Of a stretch of DNA of 64,000 bases, positions 47,837 through 57,310 are shown in pieces. The position numbers and the translations under genes were made by a program. The notes beneath the pieces were generated by a model. It worked only from the letters and a program-made list of their open reading frames with translations. It was not told where the DNA came from and made no database searches. The DNA is from Brevundimonas vesicularis (GTDB taxonomy: Bacteria; Pseudomonadota; Alphaproteobacteria; Caulobacterales; Caulobacteraceae): the NCBI RefSeq assembly GCF_027105095.1, contig NZ_CP114278.1, forward strand, positions 682,001-746,000, read 5' to 3'. Every line of letters begins with the position of its first letter. Position 1 is the stretch's first letter.

Positions 47837-48367
47837 ATGATCGGCGTCATGGACATTCTGCTGCTCATTCTGCTTGGCGTGTTTCCCGCCCTGGTGATCG
47901 TCGGGGGGCTGCACGACCTCATCACCATGAAGATCCCGAACTGGATCTCTCTGGCCTTGGTCGGGGCCTTCTTCCCCATCGCCTTTCTGGTCGGGGCGGC
48001 GCCGATGGATGTCGCCATCCACTCCGGGGTCGGCTTCGCGGCCTTGCTGGTCGGGATGGGCATGTTTGCCGCCGGCTGGATCGGCGGAGGCGACGCCAAG
48101 CTGCTGGCGGCCAGCTGTCTTTGGATGGGCGTCAGCGGGCTGGCGCCGTTCCTGATCTGGACCGGCCTGGCCGGCGGCGCCTTCTGCCTGCTGCTGATGA
48201 CGGCGCGTCAGTATTTTCCGATGGTCGCCCCGTCGGTGTCTCAAGGGTGGGTCATCAATCTGATGCAGCCCAAGGGGGATATCCCTTATGGCGTCGCCAT
48301 CGCCATCGGCGCCCTGCTGGCGCTGCCAGAGAGCGGCTTGCTGCTGACCTTCGCGTCGGGTCGCTGA
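47837..48367 (+). CDS. cpaA: Prepilin peptidase CpaA (A24 family)
   Basis: A 176-residue inner-membrane aspartic protease that cleaves Flp pilin leaders. The two catalytic aspartates lie in LHDLITMKIPNWIS and in GWIGGGDAKLLAA. About five hydrophobic spans cover most of the protein. The short form lacks the methyltransferase domain of PilD. It follows pilA after a terminator and precedes cpaB by 119 bp. The ATG at 47837 or 47849 could be the start. Confidence 0.93.
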   Translation: MIGVMDILLLILLGVFPALVIVGGLHDLITMKIPNWISLALVGAFFPIAFLVGAAPMDVAIHSGVGFAALLVGMGMFAAGWIGGGDAKLLAASCLWMGVSGLAPFLIWTGLAGGAFCLLLMTARQYFPMVAPSVSQGWVINLMQPKGDIPYGVAIAIGALLALPESGLLLTFASGR

Positions 48368-48486
48368 AGCCTGAATTGACCGGCTTTCGGGGCGCTTAGG
48401 AAGCGTTAACCCGCAGGGCCCATGATCGTTAACGGTAGGCGTCGGGGGATGAATCCGAAACAGAGCGCCCGCTGGAGACATCCTGG

Positions 48487-49404
48487 ATGAAGCCCGCCCG
48501 CATCGTCGTCATCTGCATCGCCGCCGTCTCGGCCATTGGCCTGGCCCTGGTGGTCCGCGCCATGGGATCGTCGTCGAACGAGCCGGCCGCACCCGCCGCC
48601 GCCGCGCCGGTCGAAGTCCGGCCCATGGCGAAGGTGCTGGTCGCCGCCAAGGATCTGGAACCCGGCAAGCGTCTGGTTGAGGCTGACCTTGCCTGGAAAG
48701 ACTGGCCGGTGGACGAGGTCAATCCGATCTTCATTACCGACGGCACGACGCCGGTCCCGGCAAAGCCTGTCGCGGAAAATGCGACCGAGAAGGCGACCGA
48801 CGCCGTCGCCCGTGTCGCCAAGGCGGCTACGGAACTGGCCACCACCGGCGCCAAGTCCGACTATATCGGCTCGGTGGTCCGCGAACCCATTCTGGCCGGT
48901 GAGCCGATCGTGTCGCGCAAGATCGTGCGCGCCGGCGACAGCGGTTATCTGGCCGCCTATCTGGAGCCGGGCATGCGGGCGATGGCCATCGCCGTCACGG
49001 TGGAATCCGCAGCCGGCGGGTTCATCCTGCCGGGCGATCGGGTCGACGTGGTGCTGACCGCCGAAACCAGCCGCAACGGCGCCGTCGAGGGCGCGACCAG
49101 GTCCAAGTTCGCCTCGGGCGTCGTGCTGCAAAACATCAAGGTCCTGGCCATCGACCAGGCGACCCGCGTCGGCGACGACGCCCAGGCCGTGGTCGGCGCG
49201 ACTGCGACGCTTGAAGTCCGACCGCAGGATTCCGTCTTGCTGGCCCAGGCCAAGTCAGAGGGCGAGTTGTCCCTGTCCCTGCGCTCCTATGCCGATACCG
49301 CAGGGCCGTCCGGCGCCACGCGCCGCCCCGTTGCGGCCGTGTCCCAACCCAAGGCCGTGCGCATCTATCGCGGCGGCGCGCCCGAAGTGGTGGCCGTGCC
49401 ATGA
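48487..49404 (+). CDS. cpaB: Flp pilus assembly protein CpaB/RcpC
   Basis: 305 residues: signal anchor (RIVVICIAAVSAIGLALVVRAM), SAF domain (MAKVLVAAKDLEPGKRLVEADLAWKDWPVD), a longer central insert, and the RcpC-type C-terminal domain (RAMAIAVTVESAAGGFILPGDRVDVVLTAE). It is a periplasmic component that works with the secretin CpaC. The ATG has GGAG 9 nt upstream. A TTAG-N6-TTAAC sequence at 48398-48411 could be a degenerate CtrA site, but the spacing is off by one. Its stop overlaps the cpaC start (ATGA). Confidence 0.93.
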   Translation: MKPARIVVICIAAVSAIGLALVVRAMGSSSNEPAAPAAAAPVEVRPMAKVLVAAKDLEPGKRLVEADLAWKDWPVDEVNPIFITDGTTPVPAKPVAENATEKATDAVARVAKAATELATTGAKSDYIGSVVREPILAGEPIVSRKIVRAGDSGYLAAYLEPGMRAMAIAVTVESAAGGFILPGDRVDVVLTAETSRNGAVEGATRSKFASGVVLQNIKVLAIDQATRVGDDAQAVVGATATLEVRPQDSVLLAQAKSEGELSLSLRSYADTAGPSGATRRPVAAVSQPKAVRIYRGGAPEVVAVP

Positions 49405-50951
49405 GAGCTGAACCGATGCGTCGACCCATGATGCGCAAGGCCGCCGTCGCCGCCGCCTGCGCCCTGCTCGCCACCCTGACCGCCGCGCCCGTCGGCGTCG
49501 CCCAGACGAGAGCCGCCGTTTCCACGGGGGCGGCGCAGCGCCTGATCAATCTGCCGCGCGGAACCTCCTTCGCCGTCGACCTGCCCGCCGATGCGCGCGA
49601 CGTCATCGTCTCCAATCCGCAGGTGGCCGAGGCCATGCTGCATTCGCCGCGCCGCATCACCGTCATCGGCATCGCGCCGGGGGAAACCGACGCCGTGTTT
49701 CTGGACGGAGCCGGTCGCACGATCCTGAGCCTTCGGGTGCGGGTGGATGCGGGCACCAGCGCGCTTCAGGATACACTCGACCGCATGATCCCCGGCGGCG
49801 GCGTCAAGGCCGAGGCCGTCAACGACAGCATCATCCTGAGCGGGGTCGCCGAGAATCCGGCGCAATCGACCCAGGCCAGCCGCATCGCCGCGGCCTTCGT
49901 CTCGGCGCCGGACAAGGTTCTGAACCTGATCACCGTGCCGGGCTCCGACCAGGTGACCCTGAAGGTCCGCGTGGTCGAGGTGCAGCGCAACGTTATCAAA
50001 CAGCTAGGCTTCGATACGTCAGCGGTCGTCGGGCGGTTGGGCGACGCCCAATGGATGCTGGGCAATGCCGCGACCTGGGGTGTCAACAGCGCCCTGCTGG
50101 GCGGGATCAGCGCAGGGACAGGCATCGACACGACGAAGAACTACCAGATGGAGCGGCCGTGCGTGGGGCCGGGCTGGCAGCCCGGCGCATTGTGCCCGTT
50201 TACGGTCAACGGGCCCCAGGACTCCCCGAACTGGGACACCGCGCAGCCCGGCACCGGCCCTGGTTCTGATGGGTTGAACAAGGGCGAGGCCATGTTGAAG
50301 GCCTTCGAGCGCGTCGGTCTGCTGCGGACCTTGGCCGAGCCAAACCTGACCTCTGTCAACGGCGAAGCGGCCAGCTTCCTGGCGGGAGGCGAATTCCCCG
50401 TTCCGGCCAGCCGCGACGCGATGGGGCAGATCACCGTTCAGTATAAGCCCTATGGCGTGGGCCTGGCCTTCCGTCCGGTCGTGCTGTCGGGCGGTCGCAT
50501 CAGCCTGCAGGTCAAGGTCGAGGTGTCCGAACTGACGTCGCAGGGCGGCCTGACGATCGGTGCGGGCACGGCTTCGTCGATTACCCTGCCCGGCCTGACG
50601 GTTCGCCGCAGCGAGAACACTATCGAAATCCCCTCGGGAGGATCGATGATGATCGCAGGCCTGCTGCAGCAAAACAGCCGACAGGCGATCGACTCGCTGC
50701 CCGGCGTGACCAATCTGCCGGTGCTGGGCCAGCTGTTCCGCTCACGCGACTATCTGATGGGCGAGACCGAGCTGGTTGTCATCGTCGAGCCCTATATCGT
50801 CAGCCCGACCTCGCCGTCGCGGATGCAGACGCCGGCCGATGGCCTGCGGATCGCCGAGGACAGCCAGACCATCCTCTTTGGCCAGTTGAACCAGGTCTAC
50901 GGGTTGCCGAACGCGCCCCCGGCCGGTTCGGTCGGCTATGTGATCGAGTGA
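49401..50951 (+). CDS. cpaC: Outer-membrane secretin CpaC/RcpA
   Basis: 516 residues: signal peptide (KAAVAAACALLATLTAAPVGVAQ), the T2SS/T3SS pilus N-terminal domain (LINLPRGTSFAVDLPADARDVIVSNPQVAEAML), a BON-like domain (VKAEAVNDSIILSGVAENPAQ) and the secretin barrel with VNGEAASFLAGGEFPVP, LTIGAGTASSITLPGLTVRRSENTIEIPSGGSMMIAGLLQ and PVLGQLFRSRDY. It forms the outer-membrane channel for the Flp pilus. It overlaps cpaB by 4 bp and precedes cpaD by 7 bp. A small, separate protein with the same N-terminal domain lies in the divergent block. Confidence 0.95.
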   Translation: MRAEPMRRPMMRKAAVAAACALLATLTAAPVGVAQTRAAVSTGAAQRLINLPRGTSFAVDLPADARDVIVSNPQVAEAMLHSPRRITVIGIAPGETDAVFLDGAGRTILSLRVRVDAGTSALQDTLDRMIPGGGVKAEAVNDSIILSGVAENPAQSTQASRIAAAFVSAPDKVLNLITVPGSDQVTLKVRVVEVQRNVIKQLGFDTSAVVGRLGDAQWMLGNAATWGVNSALLGGISAGTGIDTTKNYQMERPCVGPGWQPGALCPFTVNGPQDSPNWDTAQPGTGPGSDGLNKGEAMLKAFERVGLLRTLAEPNLTSVNGEAASFLAGGEFPVPASRDAMGQITVQYKPYGVGLAFRPVVLSGGRISLQVKVEVSELTSQGGLTIGAGTASSITLPGLTVRRSENTIEIPSGGSMMIAGLLQQNSRQAIDSLPGVTNLPVLGQLFRSRDYLMGETELVVIVEPYIVSPTSPSRMQTPADGLRIAEDSQTILFGQLNQVYGLPNAPPAGSVGYVIE

Positions 50952-50958
50952 GCGCATC

Positions 50959-51636
50959 ATGACTCGCACCCTGATTGCCACGCTTCTGACGACCACGGCC
51001 TTGGCGCTGGGCGCCTGCGTCGGGGGTCCCGCCAGCCTGGGCGGAGAGCCGCCGCTGACGCCGACCTCGCGCTATCAGCTTCAGGTCGAGCCCGATCTGG
51101 ATCGCATCGCCCTGGCTGTGCACGACACCGGCTTGTCGCCCGCGCAGAACGGGGCGTTGCAGGCGCTGGTCGGGCGCTATCGCTACGTCGACGCTGTGCC
51201 GATGGTCATCGAGGCCCCGGCCGGAGACGACCCCGTCGCTCTGAAAACCGCCTATGACATCAAATCGGCCCTGGCGGCCTACGGGGTCGCGCCGGAGCGC
51301 ATCACCTTGGTCAGCTATGCGGCGCCTGACCCGCGCGCGCCGGTCGTGGTCGGCTATCAGACGATCCGCGCCGCCGTGCCGCGATGTGGAACGACCTGGG
51401 GCAATCTGAGCCGCACCGGCGACAACCAGTCGGCCTCCAACTTCGGCTGCGCGGTCACCGCCAATCTCGCCGCCCAGATCGAGGACCCGCGCGACATTCA
51501 AAGGCCGCGCCCGATGACGCCCGCTGACGCCGGGCGCCGCACCGTGGTGCTCGATCTCTATCGCGGCGGCAAGCCGACATCGGCGGAAGCCGAAAGGCTG
51601 ATCCGGGAAACCGCCGTGTCGCGCGCGGTGAACTGA
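50959..51636 (+). CDS. cpaD: Pilus assembly lipoprotein CpaD
   Basis: 225 residues: a lipoprotein signal ending LALGAC with Cys20, then a CpaD-family domain (YQLQVEPDLDRIALAVHDTGLSPAQNGALQALVGRYRYVD) and the conserved RCGTTWGNLSRTGDNQSASNFGCAVTANLAAQIEDPRDI segment. CpaD is a periplasmic/outer-membrane lipoprotein needed for secretin assembly. It sits tightly between cpaC and cpaE, 7 bp and 3 bp away. Confidence 0.94.
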   Translation: MTRTLIATLLTTTALALGACVGGPASLGGEPPLTPTSRYQLQVEPDLDRIALAVHDTGLSPAQNGALQALVGRYRYVDAVPMVIEAPAGDDPVALKTAYDIKSALAAYGVAPERITLVSYAAPDPRAPVVVGYQTIRAAVPRCGTTWGNLSRTGDNQSASNFGCAVTANLAAQIEDPRDIQRPRPMTPADAGRRTVVLDLYRGGKPTSAEAERLIRETAVSRAVN

Positions 51637-51639
51637 CCC

Positions 51640-53202
51640 ATGAGCACCGCCCCCGCCCCTCGCGACTTCGACACCTTCGACGACGCGTTCGATGTCGACA
51701 TGGAGTTCGCTGCGCCGATCGACGAGATGGTCGCCCCGCGCTCGCCGCTTCAGTTCACTGCACCGCCGGCGGAGCCGTCGCCGACTGCCCCACCCGCACC
51801 GCTGGCGCCGGTTCCGGCCGCGCCCGCCTATGCACCCGAAGCCGCGGGCTTCAATCCGGTCGGCGACGTGGTGGCCCAGGCACAGGCCAGCCTGGTGGAG
51901 ACGGGTCTGGCTTTCACCGGCCTGGCCCCGGCCAGCAACATCGGCGAAGTGTCGGTGCCGCGCATCGCCATCCACGTCTTCGCCGAACGCCAGGACACCC
52001 TGGCCTCGGCCGAGCGCGCGGCCCAGGATCGCCGACTGTCGCGCGCCACGACCCAGATCCGCATCGGCGGCGTCGCTGCGGCCGTCGAGACCTATCAGCA
52101 TGAGCCGACGCCGCCGCTGATCATCGTCGAATGCCTGAAAGACCCCCAGACCCTGCTGTGGGAGGTCGACCAGCTGGCCGAGGTCTGCGACGCCGGCACC
52201 AAGGTCATTGTGGTGGGGGCGACCAACGACATCATCCTGTTCCGCGAACTGATGCGGCGCGGGGTCAGCGAATATCTGGTCGCGCCCTTGCAGCCGCTGC
52301 AACTGATCGCAGCCATCGGCGGTCTGTTCAACGATCCGGCCCAGCCCTTCGTCGGTCGCACCATCGCCTTCGTCGGCGCGCGGGGCGGGGCCGGGGCCTC
52401 GGCCGTTGCACACAACACCGCCTATGCGATTTCCGAGCGGATCGGCGCCAATACGGTGATTGTCGACTACGACCTGCCGTTCGGTACGGCGGGTCTGGAT
52501 TTCAATCAGGACCCGCTGAGCGGCGTCGCCGACGCCCTGGGCCAGCCCGAGCGGCTGGATTCGACGCTGCTGGACCGGATGATGGTCCGCTGCACCGACA
52601 AGCTGAGCCTGTTTGCGGCGCCCGCCAGCCTGGATACGGACTGGGACATCTCGACCGAGGCGTTCGAAGAGGTCACCAACCAGATCCGCGCCACGGCGCC
52701 CTTCGTCGTGCTGGACCTTCCGCATCTGTGGTCGCCGTGGATGCGCCGCACCCTGATCAGCGCCGATGAGGTGGTGGTCGTGGCGACGCCGGATCTGGCG
52801 TCCCTGCGCAACGCCAAGAACATGATCGATCTGATCCGTCAGGGCCGCCCCAATGACGCGCCGCCGCGCCTGGTGCTGAACCAGGTCGGGGTGCCAGGTC
52901 GTCCCGAGATTCCGGCCAAGGACTTCGGCGCTGCGCTTGGCGTGCATCCCAGCCTGATCATTCCGTTCGACGCCAAGACCTTTGGCGCCGCCGCCAACAA
53001 CGGCCAGATGATCCTGGACGCCGGCGCGAAGACCAAGTCGGCCGAGGCCTTCCAGACCCTGGCCCAGATCGTCTCGCGGCGCGAACTGCCGATGGTGGCG
53101 GGACCCAAGGCCAAGCCGGGCAAGGCCGGCAAGGCGGAGAAGGCCAAGCCGGCGGATGGGGCGTCGAAATCCCTGTTCGCCAATATGTTCAGGAAGCGCT
53201 GA
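51640..53202 (+). CDS. cpaE: Pilus-localisation ATPase CpaE/TadZ
   Basis: 520 residues: a Pro/Ala-rich N-terminus (about residues 30-75), a receiver-like domain (about 110-225, PPLIIVECLKDPQTLLWEVDQLAEVCDAGTKVIVVGA...NDIILFRELMRRGVSEYLVAP), and a MinD/ParA-type ATPase domain. The P-loop reads GARGGAGASAVAHN, with the signature Lys replaced by Arg and the second Lys by Ala, so hydrolysis may be weak or absent. CpaE/TadZ places the pilus machinery at the pole. Coupled to cpaD and cpaF by 3-bp gaps. Confidence 0.93.
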   Translation: MSTAPAPRDFDTFDDAFDVDMEFAAPIDEMVAPRSPLQFTAPPAEPSPTAPPAPLAPVPAAPAYAPEAAGFNPVGDVVAQAQASLVETGLAFTGLAPASNIGEVSVPRIAIHVFAERQDTLASAERAAQDRRLSRATTQIRIGGVAAAVETYQHEPTPPLIIVECLKDPQTLLWEVDQLAEVCDAGTKVIVVGATNDIILFRELMRRGVSEYLVAPLQPLQLIAAIGGLFNDPAQPFVGRTIAFVGARGGAGASAVAHNTAYAISERIGANTVIVDYDLPFGTAGLDFNQDPLSGVADALGQPERLDSTLLDRMMVRCTDKLSLFAAPASLDTDWDISTEAFEEVTNQIRATAPFVVLDLPHLWSPWMRRTLISADEVVVVATPDLASLRNAKNMIDLIRQGRPNDAPPRLVLNQVGVPGRPEIPAKDFGAALGVHPSLIIPFDAKTFGAAANNGQMILDAGAKTKSAEAFQTLAQIVSRRELPMVAGPKAKPGKAGKAEKAKPADGASKSLFANMFRKR

Positions 53203-53205
53203 CGG

Positions 53206-54858
53206 ATGTTCGGCAAACGCACAGGTCAGCCCGGCGCCGCGCCCGCGCCTTTGCGTCCGGCCCCGACCCCGCCGCCCGCAGCCGGCGAACCTGTGTCGGC
53301 GTTCAGTATGGAGGCGGCGGCCCCTGCGATGGCGAAGGCGGCCAAGGCGCCGGCCTATGCCTATGCCGACGAAGACCTGGAACTGGCGGCTGACGCCTTC
53401 GACCGCGCGTCTGCGCCGGCTCAGCCCGCGCCGGTGGATCGGCTGGACGCCCTGGCCTCGCGACCCAAGCCCGCGCCGGAGGCTCCGCGCCCGACCGGCA
53501 ACGTCGCCGGAGCCGGACCCAAGGCCACGGCGGGTCTTGAACAGCTGAAGAAGGCCCAGGCGGTCGCCGAGATCGTCCGGGAACAGAGCGACTACTATCA
53601 CGCCACGAAGACGACGATCTTCAACGCCTTGATGAACACCATCGACCTGGCCCAGCTGGCGCATCTGGACCAGAAGGCGGCGTCGGAAGAGATACGCGAC
53701 ATCGTCGCCGAACTGGTGGCGATCAAGAACGTCTCCATGTCGGTCGCCGAGCAGGAGCATCTGGTTCAGGACATCGTCAACGACGTCCTGGGCTATGGTC
53801 CGCTGGAGCCGCTGTTGAGCCGCGACGACATCGCCGACATCATGGTCAATGGCGCAGGCCGGGTCTTCATCGAGGTCGCGGGCAAGGTCCAGCTGACCAA
53901 TGTCCGCTTCCGCGACAACACCCAGCTGATGAATATCTGCCAGCGGATCGTGAGCCAGGTCGGCCGGCGCGTGGACGAAAGCAGCCCCATCTGCGACGCC
54001 CGTCTGCCGGACGGCTCACGCGTCAACGTCATCGCTCCGCCGCTGGCCATCGACGGCCCGACGCTGACGATCCGGAAGTTCAAGAAAGACAAGCTGACGA
54101 TGAAGAATCTGGTGGAGTACGCCTCCATCAGTCCCGAGGGCGCGCGCGTGCTCGGCGTCATCGGCGCCTCGCGATGCAATCTGGTCATCTCGGGCGGCAC
54201 CGGCTCGGGCAAGACGACCCTGCTGAACACCCTGACGGCCTTCATCGACCCGACCGAGCGGGTCATCACCTGCGAGGACGCCGCCGAGCTGCAACTGCAG
54301 CAGCCGCACGTGGTCCGCCTGGAAACCCGCCCGCCGAACCTGGAAGGCCAAGGCACAATCACGATGCGGGATCTGGTCAAGAACTGCCTGCGGATGCGTC
54401 CCGAGCGGATCATCGTCGGCGAGGTGCGCGGACCCGAGGCGTTCGACCTGTTGCAGGCCATGAACACGGGCCACGACGGCTCGATGGGCACGCTGCACGC
54501 CAACTCCCCGCGTGAAGCCATCAGCCGGATGGAGTCCATGATCACCATGGGCGGCTACGGCCTGCCGTCCAAGACGATCCGCGAGATGATCGTCGGCTCG
54601 GTCGATGTCATCATCCAGGCCGCTCGCCTGCGCGACGGCTCGCGCCGCATCACCCACATCACCGAGGTCGTGGGCCTGGAAGGCGATGTGATCGTGACGC
54701 AGGACCTATTCGTCTACGACATCACCGGCGAGGACGAGAACGGCAAGATCATCGGCCGTCACCGCTCGACCGGCATCGCCCGGCCCCGCTTCTGGGACCG
54801 CGCCCGATACTACGGGCTGGAGCGCGAATTGGCCGACGCCCTGGACGCGGCGGAGTAG
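53206..54858 (+). CDS. cpaF: Pilus assembly ATPase CpaF/TadA
   Basis: A 550-residue hexameric secretion ATPase that powers Flp pilus extension and retraction. A variable Ala/Pro-rich N-terminus (first 100 residues) precedes the T2SS-E domain: VLGYGPLEPLLSRDDIADIMVNGAGRVFIE, Walker A in LVISGGTGSGKTTLLNTL, the Asp box VITCEDAAELQLQ, and the Walker B region ERIIVGEVRGPEAFDLLQAMNTGHDGSMGTLHANSPREAI. The C-terminus is complete (RYYGLERELADALDAAE). Confidence 0.96.
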   Translation: MFGKRTGQPGAAPAPLRPAPTPPPAAGEPVSAFSMEAAAPAMAKAAKAPAYAYADEDLELAADAFDRASAPAQPAPVDRLDALASRPKPAPEAPRPTGNVAGAGPKATAGLEQLKKAQAVAEIVREQSDYYHATKTTIFNALMNTIDLAQLAHLDQKAASEEIRDIVAELVAIKNVSMSVAEQEHLVQDIVNDVLGYGPLEPLLSRDDIADIMVNGAGRVFIEVAGKVQLTNVRFRDNTQLMNICQRIVSQVGRRVDESSPICDARLPDGSRVNVIAPPLAIDGPTLTIRKFKKDKLTMKNLVEYASISPEGARVLGVIGASRCNLVISGGTGSGKTTLLNTLTAFIDPTERVITCEDAAELQLQQPHVVRLETRPPNLEGQGTITMRDLVKNCLRMRPERIIVGEVRGPEAFDLLQAMNTGHDGSMGTLHANSPREAISRMESMITMGGYGLPSKTIREMIVGSVDVIIQAARLRDGSRRITHITEVVGLEGDVIVTQDLFVYDITGEDENGKIIGRHRSTGIARPRFWDRARYYGLERELADALDAAE

Positions 54859-54864
54859 GGCGCG

Positions 54865-55842
54865 ATGCTGCCGATCCTCGCCGCCGTTCTGGCCTTCATC
54901 ACCATCGGCGGGCTCGGCTGGGTCTTTGTCGGTGGTGACGACTCCTCGGCCCAGGCCGTCAAGCGCGCCCAGAGTCTGGGCGAGGGCAAGAAGAACCCTG
55001 CGCTCGCCCGCAAGGCCGCCGCCGCCAATACGCCGGAGGCGCGGCGCAAACAGATCCTTCTCCAGCTTCAGGACGCGGACCGGCGCGAGCGCAAGGCGCG
55101 CACCACCCTGTCGTCGCGCCTGAAACAGGCGGGCCTGAGCCTGAGCGTGCGCACCTTCTACATCGTCTCGGCCGTGGTCGGGGTTGTGACCGGGCTGGGC
55201 GCCCTTGTGTTCGGCCTGCCGATCCTCGTCGTCTTGGGGATCGCGCTGATCTTCGGTCTGGGGCTGCCGCGCTGGGTCGTGGGCTTCCTCGGCAAGTCGC
55301 GGATGAAGAAGTTCTCACTGGAGTTCCCCAACGCCGTCGACGTCATCGTGCGCGGCATCAAGTCGGGCCTGCCGGTCCACGAGTGTTTCAAGATCATCGC
55401 CCGCGAAAGCCCGGCGCCTCTGGGCCCGGAGTTCCAGAGGCTGGTCGAGGGTCTGGGGGTGGGGCTGACCCTGGAGCAGGCGCTGGAGAAGATGTACGGC
55501 CGGATGCCGACGTCCGAACTGCGCTTCTTCACCATCGTCATCGCCATCCAGCAAAAGACGGGCGGAAACCTGGCCGAGGCGCTGGGCAACCTGTCGACCG
55601 TGCTGCGCGCCCGGCGAATGATGGGCGAGAAGATCAAGGCCCTGTCGTCCGAAGCCCTGGCCTCGGCCGGCATCATCGCTTCCCTGCCGCCTGCGGTCAT
55701 GACGATGGTCATGTTCACGACCCCGTCCTACATGATGCCGCTGTTCACCGACTTCCGCGGCAACTTCCTGCTGTTGATCGCGGTCTGCCTGATGGCGACC
55801 GGCATCTTCGTCATGAAGCGCATGATCTCGTTCAAGTTCTGA
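54865..55842 (+). CDS. tadB: Flp pilus inner-membrane platform protein TadB (CpaG)
   Basis: 325 residues: an N-terminal membrane helix (MLPILAAVLAFITIGGLGWVFVGG), a helical cytosolic stretch, two transmembrane helices in the middle (about 95-140), a T2SS-F domain (FPNAVDVIVRGIKSGLPVHECFKIIARESPAPLGPEF) and C-terminal helices ending KRMISFKF. It forms the inner-membrane platform with TadC and interacts with CpaF. It starts 6 bp after the cpaF stop. Confidence 0.94.
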   Translation: MLPILAAVLAFITIGGLGWVFVGGDDSSAQAVKRAQSLGEGKKNPALARKAAAANTPEARRKQILLQLQDADRRERKARTTLSSRLKQAGLSLSVRTFYIVSAVVGVVTGLGALVFGLPILVVLGIALIFGLGLPRWVVGFLGKSRMKKFSLEFPNAVDVIVRGIKSGLPVHECFKIIARESPAPLGPEFQRLVEGLGVGLTLEQALEKMYGRMPTSELRFFTIVIAIQQKTGGNLAEALGNLSTVLRARRMMGEKIKALSSEALASAGIIASLPPAVMTMVMFTTPSYMMPLFTDFRGNFLLLIAVCLMATGIFVMKRMISFKF

Positions 55843-55852
55843 GGCCGGGACC

Positions 55853-56833
55853 ATGGAAGGCTTTATCCGCTTCATCACCGACCCCCAGAACCTGCTGAGC
55901 ATCGGCGTGGGCGTGCTGGTCTTCGCGACCATCATGACCCTGCTGTCGTCGATGACCGGCGGGGTGAAGCTGGACAAGCGGATGAAGGCGGTCGCCGAAC
56001 GCCGCGACGATCTGAAACGCCGCTCGCGCGCCAGCATGGCCGCAGGGCAGGGGGCGCTGCGTCACACCGACGACGGGTTCAAGAAGCGGATCGTGGACCG
56101 GCTGAACCTGACCAAGCTGCTGGAAGATCCCAAGGTTGCGGGCCAGATGGTGCAGGCCGGCTATCGCGGGCCGCGTCCGCTGACGACCTTCTACTTCTTC
56201 CGCTTCGCCTCGCCCTTCATCTTCATGATCGTGGCGGCCTTCTATCTGTTCGTCCTCAAGGTCGTGGACTGGCCCACGATGAACAAGGTGACGGCGACCA
56301 TGACGGCGGCCGTCGCCGGATTCTATGCGCCGAACCTGTATCTGAAGAACCGGATCGACAAGCGTCGCGCCTCGATTATGCAGGCCTTTCCCGACGCGCT
56401 GGACCTTCTGCTGATCTGCGTCGAAGCGGGCATGTCCATCGAGGCGGCGATCACCAAGGTGAGCCAGGAAATGGGGCCGTCGTCGATCGATCTGGCCGAG
56501 GAACTGTCGCTGCTGTCGGCCGAACTCAGCTATCTGCCGGACCGTCGCGTGGCCTATGAGAATCTGGGCAAGCGCACCAACCATCCGGGCGTGAAGTCGG
56601 TCGCGACCGCCATGACGCAGGCCGAAACCTATGGCACGCCGCTGGCCACCGCCTTGCGCGTCATGGCCAAGGAAAACCGCGATCTGCGGATGTCCGCCGC
56701 CGAGAAGAAGGCGGCGGCCCTGCCGGCCAAACTGACCGTGCCGATGATCCTGTTCTTCCTGCCGGTCCTGTTCATCGTCATCCTGGGGCCCGCGATCCTG
56801 AACGTCATCGACATGATGAAAGACGGGCGTTAG
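55853..56833 (+). CDS. tadC: Flp pilus inner-membrane platform protein TadC (CpaH)
   Basis: 326 residues: an N-terminal membrane helix (LLSIGVGVLVFATIMTLL), a long charged helix, two central transmembrane helices (about 110-160), then the T2SS-F domain (AFPDALDLLLICVEAGMSIEAAITKVSQEMG...HPGVKSVATAMTQAETYGTPLATALRVMAKENRDLR) and a C-terminal pair of helices. It partners TadB. It is the last gene of the cpa operon, and its stop overlaps that of the convergent SRPBCC gene by 4 bp. No TadD-type TPR gene follows. Confidence 0.94.
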   Translation: MEGFIRFITDPQNLLSIGVGVLVFATIMTLLSSMTGGVKLDKRMKAVAERRDDLKRRSRASMAAGQGALRHTDDGFKKRIVDRLNLTKLLEDPKVAGQMVQAGYRGPRPLTTFYFFRFASPFIFMIVAAFYLFVLKVVDWPTMNKVTATMTAAVAGFYAPNLYLKNRIDKRRASIMQAFPDALDLLLICVEAGMSIEAAITKVSQEMGPSSIDLAEELSLLSAELSYLPDRRVAYENLGKRTNHPGVKSVATAMTQAETYGTPLATALRVMAKENRDLRMSAAEKKAAALPAKLTVPMILFFLPVLFIVILGPAILNVIDMMKDGR

Positions 56834-57264
56834 GCGCGCTCAGCCGTCGCCTTCAGACCCTCGGCGGCGCTTTCCAGCGCCTTCTTCATCGCCGGACGGT
56901 GCTTGTCGTGGAACAGCTCGCCGCGAATGCCGGAAAAGCGGATGCCGATGGCGACGATGCAGTTGCCGGGCGCCAGCTCCTCGATCTGGATGTAGCGCAG
57001 GCTCTGGAACAGAAAGCCGCGCCGTTCGGCCCAGACCAGACGCGCGCGCGGCTGCCACTCCACCACCTGGGCCGCCGACTGGCGTTCGGCCATGTCCGGC
57101 CAGGCCTCGGTCATGCTCAGCCGGCCGCCATAGGCGATGGCGCCCTCGACGTCCTTGTCGATCGGGTTCCAGGCCCCCCAGCCGGACAGGTCCGCGACCA
57201 GATCCCAGATGCGGTCCGAGGTCGCCTGAACGCCGACGCGTTTTTCGATGCGAGTGTCATCCAT
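56830..57264 (-). CDS. SRPBCC (START-like) family protein
   Basis: 144 residues forming a single SRPBCC/polyketide-cyclase-like fold. TRIEKRVGVQATSDRIWDLVADLSGWGAWNPID at the N-terminus, a central run of strands with WQPRARLVWAERR, and a long C-terminal helix (HDKHRPAMKKALESAAEGLKATAE) are typical. Such proteins bind hydrophobic ligands or lipids; this one has no specific assignment. It is cytosolic. It is downstream of the ferredoxin-like gene on the same strand, 46 bp apart. Confidence 0.88.
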   Translation of the reverse strand: MDDTRIEKRVGVQATSDRIWDLVADLSGWGAWNPIDKDVEGAIAYGGRLSMTEAWPDMAERQSAAQVVEWQPRARLVWAERRGFLFQSLRYIQIEELAPGNCIVAIGIRFSGIRGELFHDKHRPAMKKALESAAEGLKATAERA

Positions 57265-57310
57265 GATTTCGCTCTGACACGGCTGGCCGCCGGAAGAAAG
57301 GCGCCGAGGC

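Noticed and set aside
48398..48411. CtrA box before cpaB
   Set aside because: TTAG-N6-TTAAC deviates in spacing and sequence from TTAA-N7-TTAA; too weak to annotate as a site.
50800..53760. An uninterrupted antisense reading frame of nearly 1000 codons across cpaC to cpaF
   Set aside because: High GC with third-position bias leaves long open frames opposite real genes; the translation is Arg/Gly/His-rich without domains, while the plus strand encodes well-known pilus proteins.
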